Assembly: GCF_049800775.1 (NCBI RefSeq)
Contig: NZ_JBNAFR010000008.1
Coordinates: 1-64,000 of the forward strand
Length of the DNA: 64,000 nt
Direction: 5' to 3'
Origin: Dinoroseobacter sp049800775
GTDB taxonomy: Bacteria > Pseudomonadota > Alphaproteobacteria > Rhodobacterales > Rhodobacteraceae
The notes beneath the pieces were generated by a model. The model was not told the DNA's origin. It made no database searches and saw only the letters and a program-made list of their open reading frames with translations. Made by a program: the position numbers and the translations under genes. Positions 51,749 to 60,285 of the stretch are shown in pieces; positions within the stretch are counted from its first letter, which is position 1; each line of letters opens with the position of its first letter.

Positions 51749-53263
51749 TTACTCCGCCGGGACCTGCTTCTTGCCGGGCTTTTTCACATACTTCAGCAGC
51801 GGAAGCAGGAAGAAAACCAGCGCCAGAACCATGAATGTAGCCGACAGCGGGCGCTCGACAAATGCAAACACATTGCCTTGCTCCATCACCAGCGTCTGAC
51901 GGAAGCTTTTCTCCATCAGCGGGCCGAGGACGAGGGCCAGTACCAGCGGCGCGAGCGGGTAATCCGCCTTGCGCAGGACATAGCCTGCAATGCCGAAGGC
52001 CGCGATCAGCCAGACGTCGTGGATCTTCTGGCTCGGGGCGAAACCGCCCACGATGCACAGGACGATGACCACCGAACAGAGCACGGTGAAGGGCATCCGC
52101 AACGCCCAGACAAAGAGCGGGATCAGCGCAAGGTTGATGAGCACCGCCGCCACATTGGCCGTGTAAAGCGAGCTGATCATGCCCCAGACGAAGTCCGGCT
52201 GCTCGATGAACAGCATCGGGCCGGGCACCAGGCCCCACATCACCATGCCGCCCAGCAGGAGGGCCGTGGTCGGCGAGCCCGGGATGCCCAGGGTCAGCAT
52301 CGGCAAGAGGGATCCGGTTGAGGCGGCGTTATTGGCGGTTTCCGGGGCGGCGACGCCCTCAATCTCGCCCTTGCCGAAATTCTCGGACTTCTTGGAGGTC
52401 GTGCGCGCGATGCCGTACGCCATCAACGCGGCCGGTGTCGCTCCTGCGGCTGGCAGCATCCCGACGAAGAAGCCGAGGAACGAGCCCATGGACATGGTTT
52501 TCCACAGCTGGTTCATCCGGCGCATTCCGGCGCGCAGTTCGGAAAAGGTAATCTTGGCTGCCGTCACGGTGGGCGAGGATTTCGAGGTCTCGATCGTGTA
52601 GAGAATCTCGCCGATCCCGTAGACCCCGATGGCCAGCACCAGGAACGAGATCCCGGAATAGAAGCCCGGCATATCCCCGAAGATCAGCCGCGGTTGCCCT
52701 GAGATCAGGTCCAGGCCAACCGTGCTGAGCACGAGGCCGAGACAGATCATCACGATGGTCTTGAGTGCGTCATCGCCACCCAGACCCACAAAGGTCGTGA
52801 AGGCCAGAAGGACAAGCGCGAATTCCTCAGCTGGTCCGAAGGCGAGGGCGAGATCCGCAAGCGGGATGGCGAAGGCGGTGAAGAGGATGACCGAGATCGT
52901 CCCGCCCACAAAAGACGCGACAGCCGCCGCGATGAGCGCGAGGCCAGCCTCGCCCTTTTGCGCCATGGGTCGGCCATCAAAGGTGGTCGCGACCGCGGTC
53001 GAGGCGCCGGGAATGCCCAGCAGGATCGAGCTGACCGCGCCGCCATACATCGCGCCGTAGTAGATGGCGCAGAGCAGAATGATCGCCGAGGCGGGGGGCA
53101 CGACAAAGGTCAGGGGCAGCACGATTGCCACCCCGTTGACCGATCCCAGTCCGGGCATTGCGCCAATGAACAGGCCAACGGTCACGCCGATGATGACGAT
53201 GAACAGGTTGAGCGGGCTCAGGGATGTTGCGAACCCTTCGGCCAGTAGAGCAAAGATATCCAT
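51749..53263 (-). CDS. tctA: Tripartite tricarboxylate transporter large permease, TctA family
   Basis: A 504-residue permease with about twelve helices. Conserved blocks include GLFIGAMPGLGSVNGVAI, SSILLGIPGASTAVATTFDG, GMLPAAGATPAALMAYG and LTLGIPGSPTTALLLGG. Between it and the ligase gene a GGGGCCC/GGGCCCC hairpin (51712-51733) could modulate downstream expression. It forms the transport unit with TctB and the binding protein TctC. Confidence 0.93.
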   Translation of the reverse strand: MDIFALLAEGFATSLSPLNLFIVIIGVTVGLFIGAMPGLGSVNGVAIVLPLTFVVPPASAIILLCAIYYGAMYGGAVSSILLGIPGASTAVATTFDGRPMAQKGEAGLALIAAAVASFVGGTISVILFTAFAIPLADLALAFGPAEEFALVLLAFTTFVGLGGDDALKTIVMICLGLVLSTVGLDLISGQPRLIFGDMPGFYSGISFLVLAIGVYGIGEILYTIETSKSSPTVTAAKITFSELRAGMRRMNQLWKTMSMGSFLGFFVGMLPAAGATPAALMAYGIARTTSKKSENFGKGEIEGVAAPETANNAASTGSLLPMLTLGIPGSPTTALLLGGMVMWGLVPGPMLFIEQPDFVWGMISSLYTANVAAVLINLALIPLFVWALRMPFTVLCSVVIVLCIVGGFAPSQKIHDVWLIAAFGIAGYVLRKADYPLAPLVLALVLGPLMEKSFRQTLVMEQGNVFAFVERPLSATFMVLALVFFLLPLLKYVKKPGKKQVPAE

Positions 53264-53275
53264 GTCCGGTTTCCT

Positions 53276-53761
53276 TTAGAAAAACGCGGCGTAGAGCGGC
53301 AGGAACAACGGTTCTGTCACGCCCTTGGGCAGCAGGATTTTCAGGGTCACTTCGAAAAAGAAGAAGAGAAACACGGGCACGGACAGCGTCAGGATCGCCG
53401 TGAGTTTCCAGCCATGACCGCCATAGATGCGCAGATACCAAATCATGAAGAGCGGGATCGCCACATAGGCGCCGACAACCGGCAGGAGCGCGATCGTCAC
53501 CACAAGGGAGATCGACACGGCCAGAACCGCCCGGCGCGTTTCGGGGTCGAAAAAGGGCTCTTCGGGCGCCTCGCTGCGCAAGGATCGCAACAGGATCGCG
53601 GCCGATGTCAGCAGCATGATACCGGACAGCCAGAACGGAAATGCGCCGCCTCCCGGGCCTTCATACTCGACCCAGCCAATGGGCAGCACCAATGCGTGGA
53701 TCATGAAATATCCCGACAGACCCATCAGGGCCATCGCGATCAGGCTTTCGGCTTTCAGCAT
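53276..53761 (-). CDS. tctB: Tripartite tricarboxylate transporter small permease, TctB family
   Basis: A 161-residue membrane protein of four hydrophobic segments; the third contains VVTIALLPVVGAYVAIPLF, typical of TctB. It starts 87 nt after the tctC stop and ends 12 nt before tctA. Confidence 0.85.
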   Translation of the reverse strand: MLKAESLIAMALMGLSGYFMIHALVLPIGWVEYEGPGGGAFPFWLSGIMLLTSAAILLRSLRSEAPEEPFFDPETRRAVLAVSISLVVTIALLPVVGAYVAIPLFMIWYLRIYGGHGWKLTAILTLSVPVFLFFFFEVTLKILLPKGVTEPLFLPLYAAFF

Positions 53762-53797
53762 ACCCCAACCCCTTGTGAATGCTTGTTCTTATATGCA

Positions 53798-53829
53798 AGC
53801 GCGGGCCGCCTTCCGGGGCCGCCCGCGCT
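53798..53829 (-). other. Intercistronic hairpin between tctC and tctB
   Basis: AGCGCGGGC-GCC pairs across a 6-nt loop with one mismatch in 13 positions. No U-run follows on the minus strand. A hairpin behind a binding-protein gene commonly raises its mRNA relative to the permeases. Confidence 0.6.
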
Positions 53830-53848
53830 CTGTCCGGCGTAGGGGATC

Positions 53849-54835
53849 TTACGAGCCGGTTTCACCTGCCATTTCCTTGAGGATCGCAGCGTGCTTCTCG
53901 CGCTCCTCGAGGAAATAGGCCTGCAATTCATCCCCGGTGAGGAAGTCCGACATCAGGGCCTTCTCCTCGGTGTAGGTCTGCCATTCCTCGGTCTGAGCGA
54001 GGCCCTCGAACATGGCGGTGTAATAGGCCACGGCCTCGGCGGGCATGTCCTTGGGACCGACGAAGGAGCGCTGCATCCAGTAGACGATGTCATGGCCAAG
54101 CTCGGTCGCGGTGGGCACGTCGGGGAAGACGGCCAGACGCTCGGGCGTGAAGGCAGCGATTGGGCGGACCTTGCCCGCTTTCCAGAAGCCCATCTGCTCG
54201 GACGGGTTGTTCACGGTCGCATCGATATGGCCACCGACCAGGTTCTTGGCCACGGTGCCGCCCCCTTTGAAGGGCACATAGGTGTGCTTGATGCCGAACT
54301 CTTTCTCGAGCATCGCGGTCACGAGGCTGTCTTCCTGCCCGGTGCCGGTGCCGCCCATCTTCCAGGTGCCGCCAGCGTCCTTCACCGCGGCCACATAATC
54401 GTCGAGCGTCTGGATGTCGCTATCGGCATTGACCCAGAGCACGAAGGTGTCGAGCGCCATGCGCGCCAACGGGGTGTACTCGGCGATATCCACGCCGATA
54501 TCCGTGCGGATCGGGGTGGTGTAGTAGCTGTTCAGGGTGGCCATGATGACATGGGCGTCGCCCGGCTTGTCCTTGAGGTAGCGCAGGGCCTCGGCGCCGG
54601 AGCCGCCGCCCTTGTTCACGGGCAGCACGGGCATGGAGGCCAGGTTTTCCTTTTGGATGATCGACTGGAACAGACGTGCGAGACGGTCCGCGCCGCCGCC
54701 CTGACCGGCCATGATGACCATCTCGATCGGCTTGTTGGGCTTCCAGTCGTCGTCGGCCATGGCGGGGGCGGCGAGGGATGTCGCGGCGGCGGCGGCGACG
54801 GCCATTGCGGCGCGGCGGGTAAAGTTGAGTGTCAT
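53849..54835 (-). CDS. tctC: Tripartite tricarboxylate transporter substrate-binding protein, TctC (Bug) family
   Basis: A 328-residue periplasmic binding protein with a Tat-like signal (FTRRAAMAVAAAAATSLAAPAMA). The Bug fold is indicated by KPIEMVIMAGQGGGADRLAR, GTGTGQEDSLVTAMLEK and AAFTPERLAVFPDVPTATELG. The ligand is a carboxylate not readable from the sequence; the adjacent oxalyl-CoA-synthetase-like gene suggests a dicarboxylate. First gene of the operon. Confidence 0.92.
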   Translation of the reverse strand: MTLNFTRRAAMAVAAAAATSLAAPAMADDDWKPNKPIEMVIMAGQGGGADRLARLFQSIIQKENLASMPVLPVNKGGGSGAEALRYLKDKPGDAHVIMATLNSYYTTPIRTDIGVDIAEYTPLARMALDTFVLWVNADSDIQTLDDYVAAVKDAGGTWKMGGTGTGQEDSLVTAMLEKEFGIKHTYVPFKGGGTVAKNLVGGHIDATVNNPSEQMGFWKAGKVRPIAAFTPERLAVFPDVPTATELGHDIVYWMQRSFVGPKDMPAEAVAYYTAMFEGLAQTEEWQTYTEEKALMSDFLTGDELQAYFLEEREKHAAILKEMAGETGS

Positions 54836-55000
54836 ATGGTGTCCTCCCTGATGACCTTTGAGCGACCCTTTCGGGCCGCGCCCCGTGCTGGGCGTGAGGT
54901 GCAACATGGAGCGGCGTTCCGCAGATTTCACTGGATTTCGGGTTGGCGTGTTATATGTCTGAGCAACAGAGACGAAACTTGTAATGTTGTAAGGTTCGGC

Positions 55001-56407
55001 ATGCGCAAGACCCTTGTGGGCCCCCGGCTGCGGGCGCTGCGGCGCGAGCGCAAGCAGACACAGGCAGAGATGGCCCAGGCCCTCGGTGTCTCCGCGGCCT
55101 ATGTGAACCTTCTGGAGAACAACCAGCGCTCGCTCTCGGTGCAGATGCTCATGGCGCTGACCGAGACCTACAACGTGGATTGGCGCGATCTGGTCAAGGA
55201 TGACGCGGCCACCCAGCTGACGGATCTGCGCCATGCCATGCAGGACCCGGTGTTTGACGATGCGGCTCCGGATCTGACGGAACTGCGTGCGGCGCTGGAT
55301 CATGCGCCCAAGCTGGTGGCGCGGTTCCTGCAGCTTCACCAGTCTCATCGCGCGACGCTGGAGAAGGTGATGCGCATGGGCTCTGACGGCGGGCTGCCCG
55401 ATCTGGTGGCGACCTCGCCCGAGACCATTATCCACGACTTTTTTCGCAATCATCGCAACCACTTCGACGAGCTGGAATGCGCCGCCGAGGCCGTGCGTGC
55501 AGCCATGCCCGGCGGGCCGGATGACATCTATTCCGACCTCAAGGACCGGCTCAGCCGCCAGCATGGGATCACCGTCACGCTGGAGCGGATCCACGACATG
55601 CCCGACAGCCTGCGGGTCTATGACGAGGCGGCGAGGCGCCTGCGCTTGTCCGAGGCGCTCGATCATCCCAACCGGATTTTCCAGCTCGCCCATGTGCTGG
55701 GCCTCGTGGAATTTCCCGAGATTTTCGACAGCCTGACGGCGGGGGCAGGGCTCTCGGAGAAGTCTGGTCTGGCGCGCTGTCGGGTGGAGTTGGCGAACTA
55801 TTTCGCGGCCGCCGTGCTGATGCCCTATGAGCCGATCCTCGAGCTGGCGGAGCGCACGCGGTATGATGTGGACCGGATCGCGGCGGCGTTTTCCGTGGCC
55901 TTCGAGCAGGTCTGTCACCGGCTCACCACCTTGCAGCGGGACGGGGCCAAAGGGGTGCCGTTTTTCTTCATGCGGATCGACAAGGCGGGAAATGTTACGA
56001 AGCGATTCAACTCCACGTCGTTTCACTTGGCGGAGTATGGCGGGGCCTGTCCGGTGTGGAACATCCACAACACCTTCACCTCGCCCGGTGTGATCCTGCC
56101 GCAATTCGTGGAACTGCCCGATGGGGAGCAGTTCTTCACCATCAGCCGGACCACGGATCGCCCGGTGTTCAGCCGCGACACCCAGGAGCGCCGACTGGCG
56201 GTGGCGCTGGGATGCGAGCTGAGCCATGCGGAGCGGATCGGCTATGCCGCGCCCTATCGGCTGAGCGACACCAAGCTTTTCGGCAAGATCGGGATCAATT
56301 GTCAGATGTGCCCGCGCCAGAGCTGCTCGCAGCGGGCGCATCAGCCGCTGCACATGGATCTGCCGCTGGACACCAACCGGCGTGGCAACACCCGCTACGA
56401 GAGCTGA
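55001..56407 (+). CDS. XRE-family short-chain acyl-CoA-type regulator (ScfR/RamB-like)
   Basis: A 468-residue regulator. Residues 1-65 are an XRE helix-turn-helix (MAQALGVSAAYVNLLENNQRSLS). The central domain is IrrE-like without the usual HExxH site (ANYFAAAVLMPY, SFEQVCHRLTTLQ-type segment). The C-terminal DUF2083-type part ends with CQMCPRQSC. Relatives control propionate/acetate and methylcitrate metabolism. It is divergent from tctC and may regulate it. ATG 55001 has AAGG upstream. Confidence 0.82.
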   Translation: MRKTLVGPRLRALRRERKQTQAEMAQALGVSAAYVNLLENNQRSLSVQMLMALTETYNVDWRDLVKDDAATQLTDLRHAMQDPVFDDAAPDLTELRAALDHAPKLVARFLQLHQSHRATLEKVMRMGSDGGLPDLVATSPETIIHDFFRNHRNHFDELECAAEAVRAAMPGGPDDIYSDLKDRLSRQHGITVTLERIHDMPDSLRVYDEAARRLRLSEALDHPNRIFQLAHVLGLVEFPEIFDSLTAGAGLSEKSGLARCRVELANYFAAAVLMPYEPILELAERTRYDVDRIAAAFSVAFEQVCHRLTTLQRDGAKGVPFFFMRIDKAGNVTKRFNSTSFHLAEYGGACPVWNIHNTFTSPGVILPQFVELPDGEQFFTISRTTDRPVFSRDTQERRLAVALGCELSHAERIGYAAPYRLSDTKLFGKIGINCQMCPRQSCSQRAHQPLHMDLPLDTNRRGNTRYES

Positions 56408-56505
56408 TCGGTCTGAGGGGATTGGCGGCTTGGCTCGGGAGGTTTTGCGCCGCGCTACGCGCGTCGCCCGGGGCGAGAGGGGCCAGCCCCTCTCGCGCTC
56501 TCCCC

Positions 56506-56525
56506 GGGATATTTCCAGACTTAAG
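56506..56525 (+). repeat. Dispersed 3'-end element, copy 4 (after the ScfR-like gene)
   Basis: GGGATATTTCCAGACTTAAG, preceded by the hairpin GAGAGGGGC/GCCCCTCTC at 56475-56494. Same orientation as the upstream gene. The GC-rich head has diverged. Confidence 0.5.
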
Positions 56526-56530
56526 CCAGA

Positions 56531-57274
56531 TCAGCGCCCGCCTGCGACATCCAGCAGGGCGCCGGTCGTGTAGCTGGCCTCATCCGAGAGCAGGTGCAGG
56601 ATGGCGCGGGCCACTTCCTCGGCGCTGCCGGGGCGGGCGAGGGGCACGGCGTGAGCCAGATCCGCGGCGCGGTCGGGCAGGCCGCCCTTGGCGTGGATCT
56701 CGGTGGTGATGATGCCCGGTCGCACGGCGTTGACGCGGATGCGCTCGCCCGCAACCTCGAGCGCGAGGCCCTTTGTGAAGGTGTCGATGGCGCCTTTGGA
56801 TGCGGCGTAATCGGCATATTGGTTCGGTGATCCCAGACGGGCCGCAGCGGACGAGACATTGACGATGGCCCCGCCCGACCCGCCATGGCGGGTGGACATG
56901 CGGCGCACGGCTTGCCCAGCCACGAGGATCGCGCCCACGGTGTTGACGGCGAACATGCGGGTCACGCGATCTGCGCTCATCTCGTCGACCCGGGCAGGCA
57001 CATCCACGATCCCGGCATTGTTGATCAGGCCCGTGAGCGGTGCGCCCACCGCGTCGATCTCGGCAAAGAGCCGGGGGATCTGGTCAGGATCGCCCAGATC
57101 CGCGGCATGGAGCGAGGTGGTGGCACCGGACGCCGCGCAATCGGCCGCGACGGCGGCCGCGCCATCGGCATCGGAGCGGTAGTGCAGCGACAGGTGCAGG
57201 CCCGGGCGCGCGGACAGCCGGGCGCAGGCGGCGCCGATGCCCGCGCTAGCGCCGGTGATGAGGAGATGAGACAA
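56531..57274 (-). CDS. Short-chain dehydrogenase/reductase
   Basis: A 247-residue classical SDR. The cofactor site is TGASAGIGAA, the NNAG motif is INNAG, and the active-site Ser and YxxxK are in NVSSAAARLG and YADYAASKGA. The substrate is unknown. It is 27 nt behind pepN on the same strand. Confidence 0.9.
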   Translation of the reverse strand: MSHLLITGASAGIGAACARLSARPGLHLSLHYRSDADGAAAVAADCAASGATTSLHAADLGDPDQIPRLFAEIDAVGAPLTGLINNAGIVDVPARVDEMSADRVTRMFAVNTVGAILVAGQAVRRMSTRHGGSGGAIVNVSSAAARLGSPNQYADYAASKGAIDTFTKGLALEVAGERIRVNAVRPGIITTEIHAKGGLPDRAADLAHAVPLARPGSAEEVARAILHLLSDEASYTTGALLDVAGGR

Positions 57275-57301
57275 GGGAGGGCTCCGTTGGGTTATGCGAG
57301 G

Positions 57302-59857
57302 TCAGGCGGCGAGGATGCGCCCGACCATTTCGGTGACATCCCGCGACAGGCCCGGGGTTGCGGCGATCCGTTCCAGCTCGATCTTGATCAGGCGCTGACG
57401 TTTCTCGTCATAGCGGGTCCAGCTGTCAAAGGCACTCGACATCCGCGCGGCGGTCTGGGGGTTGAGCGGGTCGAGCCGGATCAGCCAGTCGGCCAGAAGC
57501 TCGTAGCCCTCGCCCGACGCCGTGTGGAAGCCCGCGGTGTTCATGGCCAGCGCCCCGAGTGTGCTACGGAAGCGGTTGGGGTTCTTCCAGTCGAAATCCG
57601 GGTGCGCGGTCAGGGCCTTGCAGGCGCGCACGGCCTTGTCGGGTGCCGCGAGCGAGATTTGCAGCGCGAACCATTTATCCATGACCAGACGGTCGCCGGA
57701 CCATTGTTCATAGAAGGTGCTGACCGCGTTGGTGCCCTTGCCGATGCTCAGCAGTGCCGAGAAGGCCGAAAGCTGTTCGGTCATGTTGTCAGCGCCGAGG
57801 AACTGCGCCTTGGCCCGCGCGCCCTCATCGATCTCGGACAGCAGACGCAGCGCTGTGCCGCGCAGGGCACGCTGGCCCGCGGCCTTGGCATCGGGGGTGT
57901 AGGGGCCCGGAACGGCCATGGCGTCATAGAGCTGGCCAAAGGCTTCGGCGCCATGGGTCGCGATGGCCCGGGTCAGGGACTTGCGCGCCGCGTAGATCGC
58001 ATCGGGATCCGGCGTTACCCCGCCCGAATGGAGGGTCTGGGCCAGATCATCCTCCGAGGGAAGCGCGAGCGCCAGGGCCCGGAAGGCCGGATCGAGGCGC
58101 GCATCCTGCGCCACGGTCATGACCGCGTCGAGAAACGCCTCCGCCGGGGCGGTGGCTTCGGTGATCATGGTGATCAGCGTGTCCTTGGCCAGACTGCGCC
58201 CGGCCTCCCACCGGTTGAACGGGTCCGTGTCATGGGCCAGCAGAAGCAGCCGATCCGCGCGGCTGATCCCGTGACGCAGCCGCACCGGAGCCGAGAACCC
58301 ACGCAGCAGCGACGGCACGGGGCGTTCGGGCAGGCCCTCGAACCGGAAGGATTGCGTCTGTTCGCGCAGAACCAGCGTTTGGGAGGGCACAAGCTCTGCC
58401 CCGTCGCGGCCCAGAAGCCCGGTGGTCACCGGGATCACCTGGGGGGACTTGTCGCTCTGGCCTGGTGTCTCGGGCAGGTCCTGGCGCAGGGTGAGCGTGT
58501 AGGTCCCGTCCGACCAGGCCTCCGCCACGTCGAGCGTCGGTGTGCCGGCCTGCGCATACCAGAGCCGGAACTGTGTGAGATCCTCGCCCGTGGCCTCTTC
58601 GAAGACGGCGATCCAGTCCTCGATCGTGCAGGCCTCGCCATCATGGCGCTCGAAATAGAGGTCACAGCCCTTGCGATAGGCCTCGGGCCCGATCAGGGTG
58701 CGCAGCATCCCGATCACCTCGGCGCCTTTTTCATAGACCGTTGCGGTGTAGAAATTGTTGATCTCGATGTATTCCTCGGGCCGTACCGGGTGCGCAAGCG
58801 GTCCCGCATCCTCGCGGAACTGGCGCGCGCGCAGCATCAGCACATCGTCGATCCGCTTGACCGCGTGGGAACGCATGTCGCCCGAGAACTGCTGGTCGCG
58901 GAAGACGGTCAGCCCCTCCTTGAGGCAGAGCTGGAACCAGTCGCGGCAGGTGATGCGGTTGCCGGTCCAGTTGTGGAAATACTCGTGCGCAATGATCCCC
59001 TCGATCAGCTCGTAATCGCGATCCGTCGCCGTTTCGGGCGAGGCAAGCACGTATTTCGAGTTGAAGATATTGAGGCCCTTGTTCTCCATCGCGCCCATGT
59101 TGAAATCGTCCACGGCGACGATCTGAAAGATGTCGAGATCGTATTCGCGGCCATATTCGGTCTCGTCCCAGCGCATGGAGCGTTTCAGCGCATCCATGGC
59201 ATAGGCGCATTTGTCCTCATCCCCCGGACGGACCCAGATTTTCAGTGCGACCTCGCGGCCCGAGGCCGTGGTGAAGCTGTCCTCCACGGCGACGAGCTGG
59301 CCCGCCACAAGCGCAAAGAGATAGGCAGGCTTGGGCCAGGGATCGGTCCAGCGGCCATGGCCATCCGGGTTGCCATTGGACAGGAGCACCGGCGTGCTAC
59401 CGTCCTCGTTGCCCAGAATGCGGACATCGAACGGGGCCATCACATCCGGGCGGTCCGGATAGAAGGTGATCTTGCGGAAGCCTTCGGCCTCACATTGGGT
59501 GCAATACATGCCTTTCGACATGTAGAGCCCCTCGAGCGCGGTGTTTTCCGCCGGTGTGATCTGCACCTCGCATTCCCAGGTGAACGGGCCGTCCGGCAGC
59601 TCGGCGGCCGGAACCGTCAGCCCGGTCGCATCCGGCGTCAGGTCGAGCCAGCGGCCATCCACCGTCGCCCGGATCAGCCGCAGGTCTTCCCCATCGAGCC
59701 GCATATCCGCCCCGGAGGAGAGCGGCGTGATCTTGAGCGTTGCGATGACCCGCGTTGCCACCGGGGCGAGGCGGAATTCCAGCGCCACATGGTCGATGCG
59801 AAACGGATAGGGGGTGTAGTCGGCAAGACGGATTGTCTGGGGGGCGGCGTCGCGCAT
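57302..59857 (-). CDS. pepN: Aminopeptidase N (M1 zinc metallopeptidase)
   Basis: An 851-residue cytoplasmic exopeptidase of the PepN type. The exopeptidase motif is GAMEN, and the zinc site is HEYFHNWTGN (HExxH) with the third ligand Glu 18 residues on in LKEGLTVFRDQQF. The DUF3458-like C-terminal domains are present. A large open frame on the opposite strand is an antisense shadow. Confidence 0.96.
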   Translation of the reverse strand: MRDAAPQTIRLADYTPYPFRIDHVALEFRLAPVATRVIATLKITPLSSGADMRLDGEDLRLIRATVDGRWLDLTPDATGLTVPAAELPDGPFTWECEVQITPAENTALEGLYMSKGMYCTQCEAEGFRKITFYPDRPDVMAPFDVRILGNEDGSTPVLLSNGNPDGHGRWTDPWPKPAYLFALVAGQLVAVEDSFTTASGREVALKIWVRPGDEDKCAYAMDALKRSMRWDETEYGREYDLDIFQIVAVDDFNMGAMENKGLNIFNSKYVLASPETATDRDYELIEGIIAHEYFHNWTGNRITCRDWFQLCLKEGLTVFRDQQFSGDMRSHAVKRIDDVLMLRARQFREDAGPLAHPVRPEEYIEINNFYTATVYEKGAEVIGMLRTLIGPEAYRKGCDLYFERHDGEACTIEDWIAVFEEATGEDLTQFRLWYAQAGTPTLDVAEAWSDGTYTLTLRQDLPETPGQSDKSPQVIPVTTGLLGRDGAELVPSQTLVLREQTQSFRFEGLPERPVPSLLRGFSAPVRLRHGISRADRLLLLAHDTDPFNRWEAGRSLAKDTLITMITEATAPAEAFLDAVMTVAQDARLDPAFRALALALPSEDDLAQTLHSGGVTPDPDAIYAARKSLTRAIATHGAEAFGQLYDAMAVPGPYTPDAKAAGQRALRGTALRLLSEIDEGARAKAQFLGADNMTEQLSAFSALLSIGKGTNAVSTFYEQWSGDRLVMDKWFALQISLAAPDKAVRACKALTAHPDFDWKNPNRFRSTLGALAMNTAGFHTASGEGYELLADWLIRLDPLNPQTAARMSSAFDSWTRYDEKRQRLIKIELERIAATPGLSRDVTEMVGRILAA

Positions 59858-60285
59858 TGCGGGCTCCTGCTGATGGGCGTTTTTGCAATTTGCGACAGTT
59901 TTTCGGGAATGGCCAGTGGCCCTGAACGCTCGTGCGCGCGCCCCGTGCCATCACTCGCGCCACCACCGTCCCGCAAGGCCGCCAAGGCGCCGAACGCCGA
60001 GGGGGGATCGTCATGGGGGCAGCGTCACAGCCGTCGTTCCGGGGTGCCGTTCCCGTGGCGGTCCAGCGCGTTGTTGGGTCACCTGCGGTTGAGGGCAAGA
60101 AGGGATTGCGGTCGATCAGACTCCGCTCGATCTGCATGGCGGGGATCGCTGCATCAAATCGCGACAGATCCGCTGCGCTCTTGGATAGGGAAAACGGGCT
60201 ACTCGTTACGCACTCTGGACTTTGGTCAGGACATCGCGCCCGCAGGCTGTCTTGACCGACGGGCGCGCACGCTAGTTCGACAGGC
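59858..60285. other. Gene-free 428-bp divergent region
   Basis: It separates divergent pepN and the photolyase gene. The only sizeable open frame (59932-60255, plus) has a low-complexity basic product with no recognisable domain, and no ribosome-binding site, so it was not called. A TTGACC hexamer at 60252-60257 could be a -35 element of the photolyase gene. No RNA gene was seen. Confidence 0.6.

Noticed and set aside
53849..56353. 834-codon frame extending tctC upstream
   Set aside because: The extension is antisense to the ScfR-like regulator; the signal peptide at 54835 defines the true start.
59932..60255. 107-codon frame in the pepN/photolyase gap
   Set aside because: Basic low-complexity product, no ribosome-binding site, no recognisable domain.
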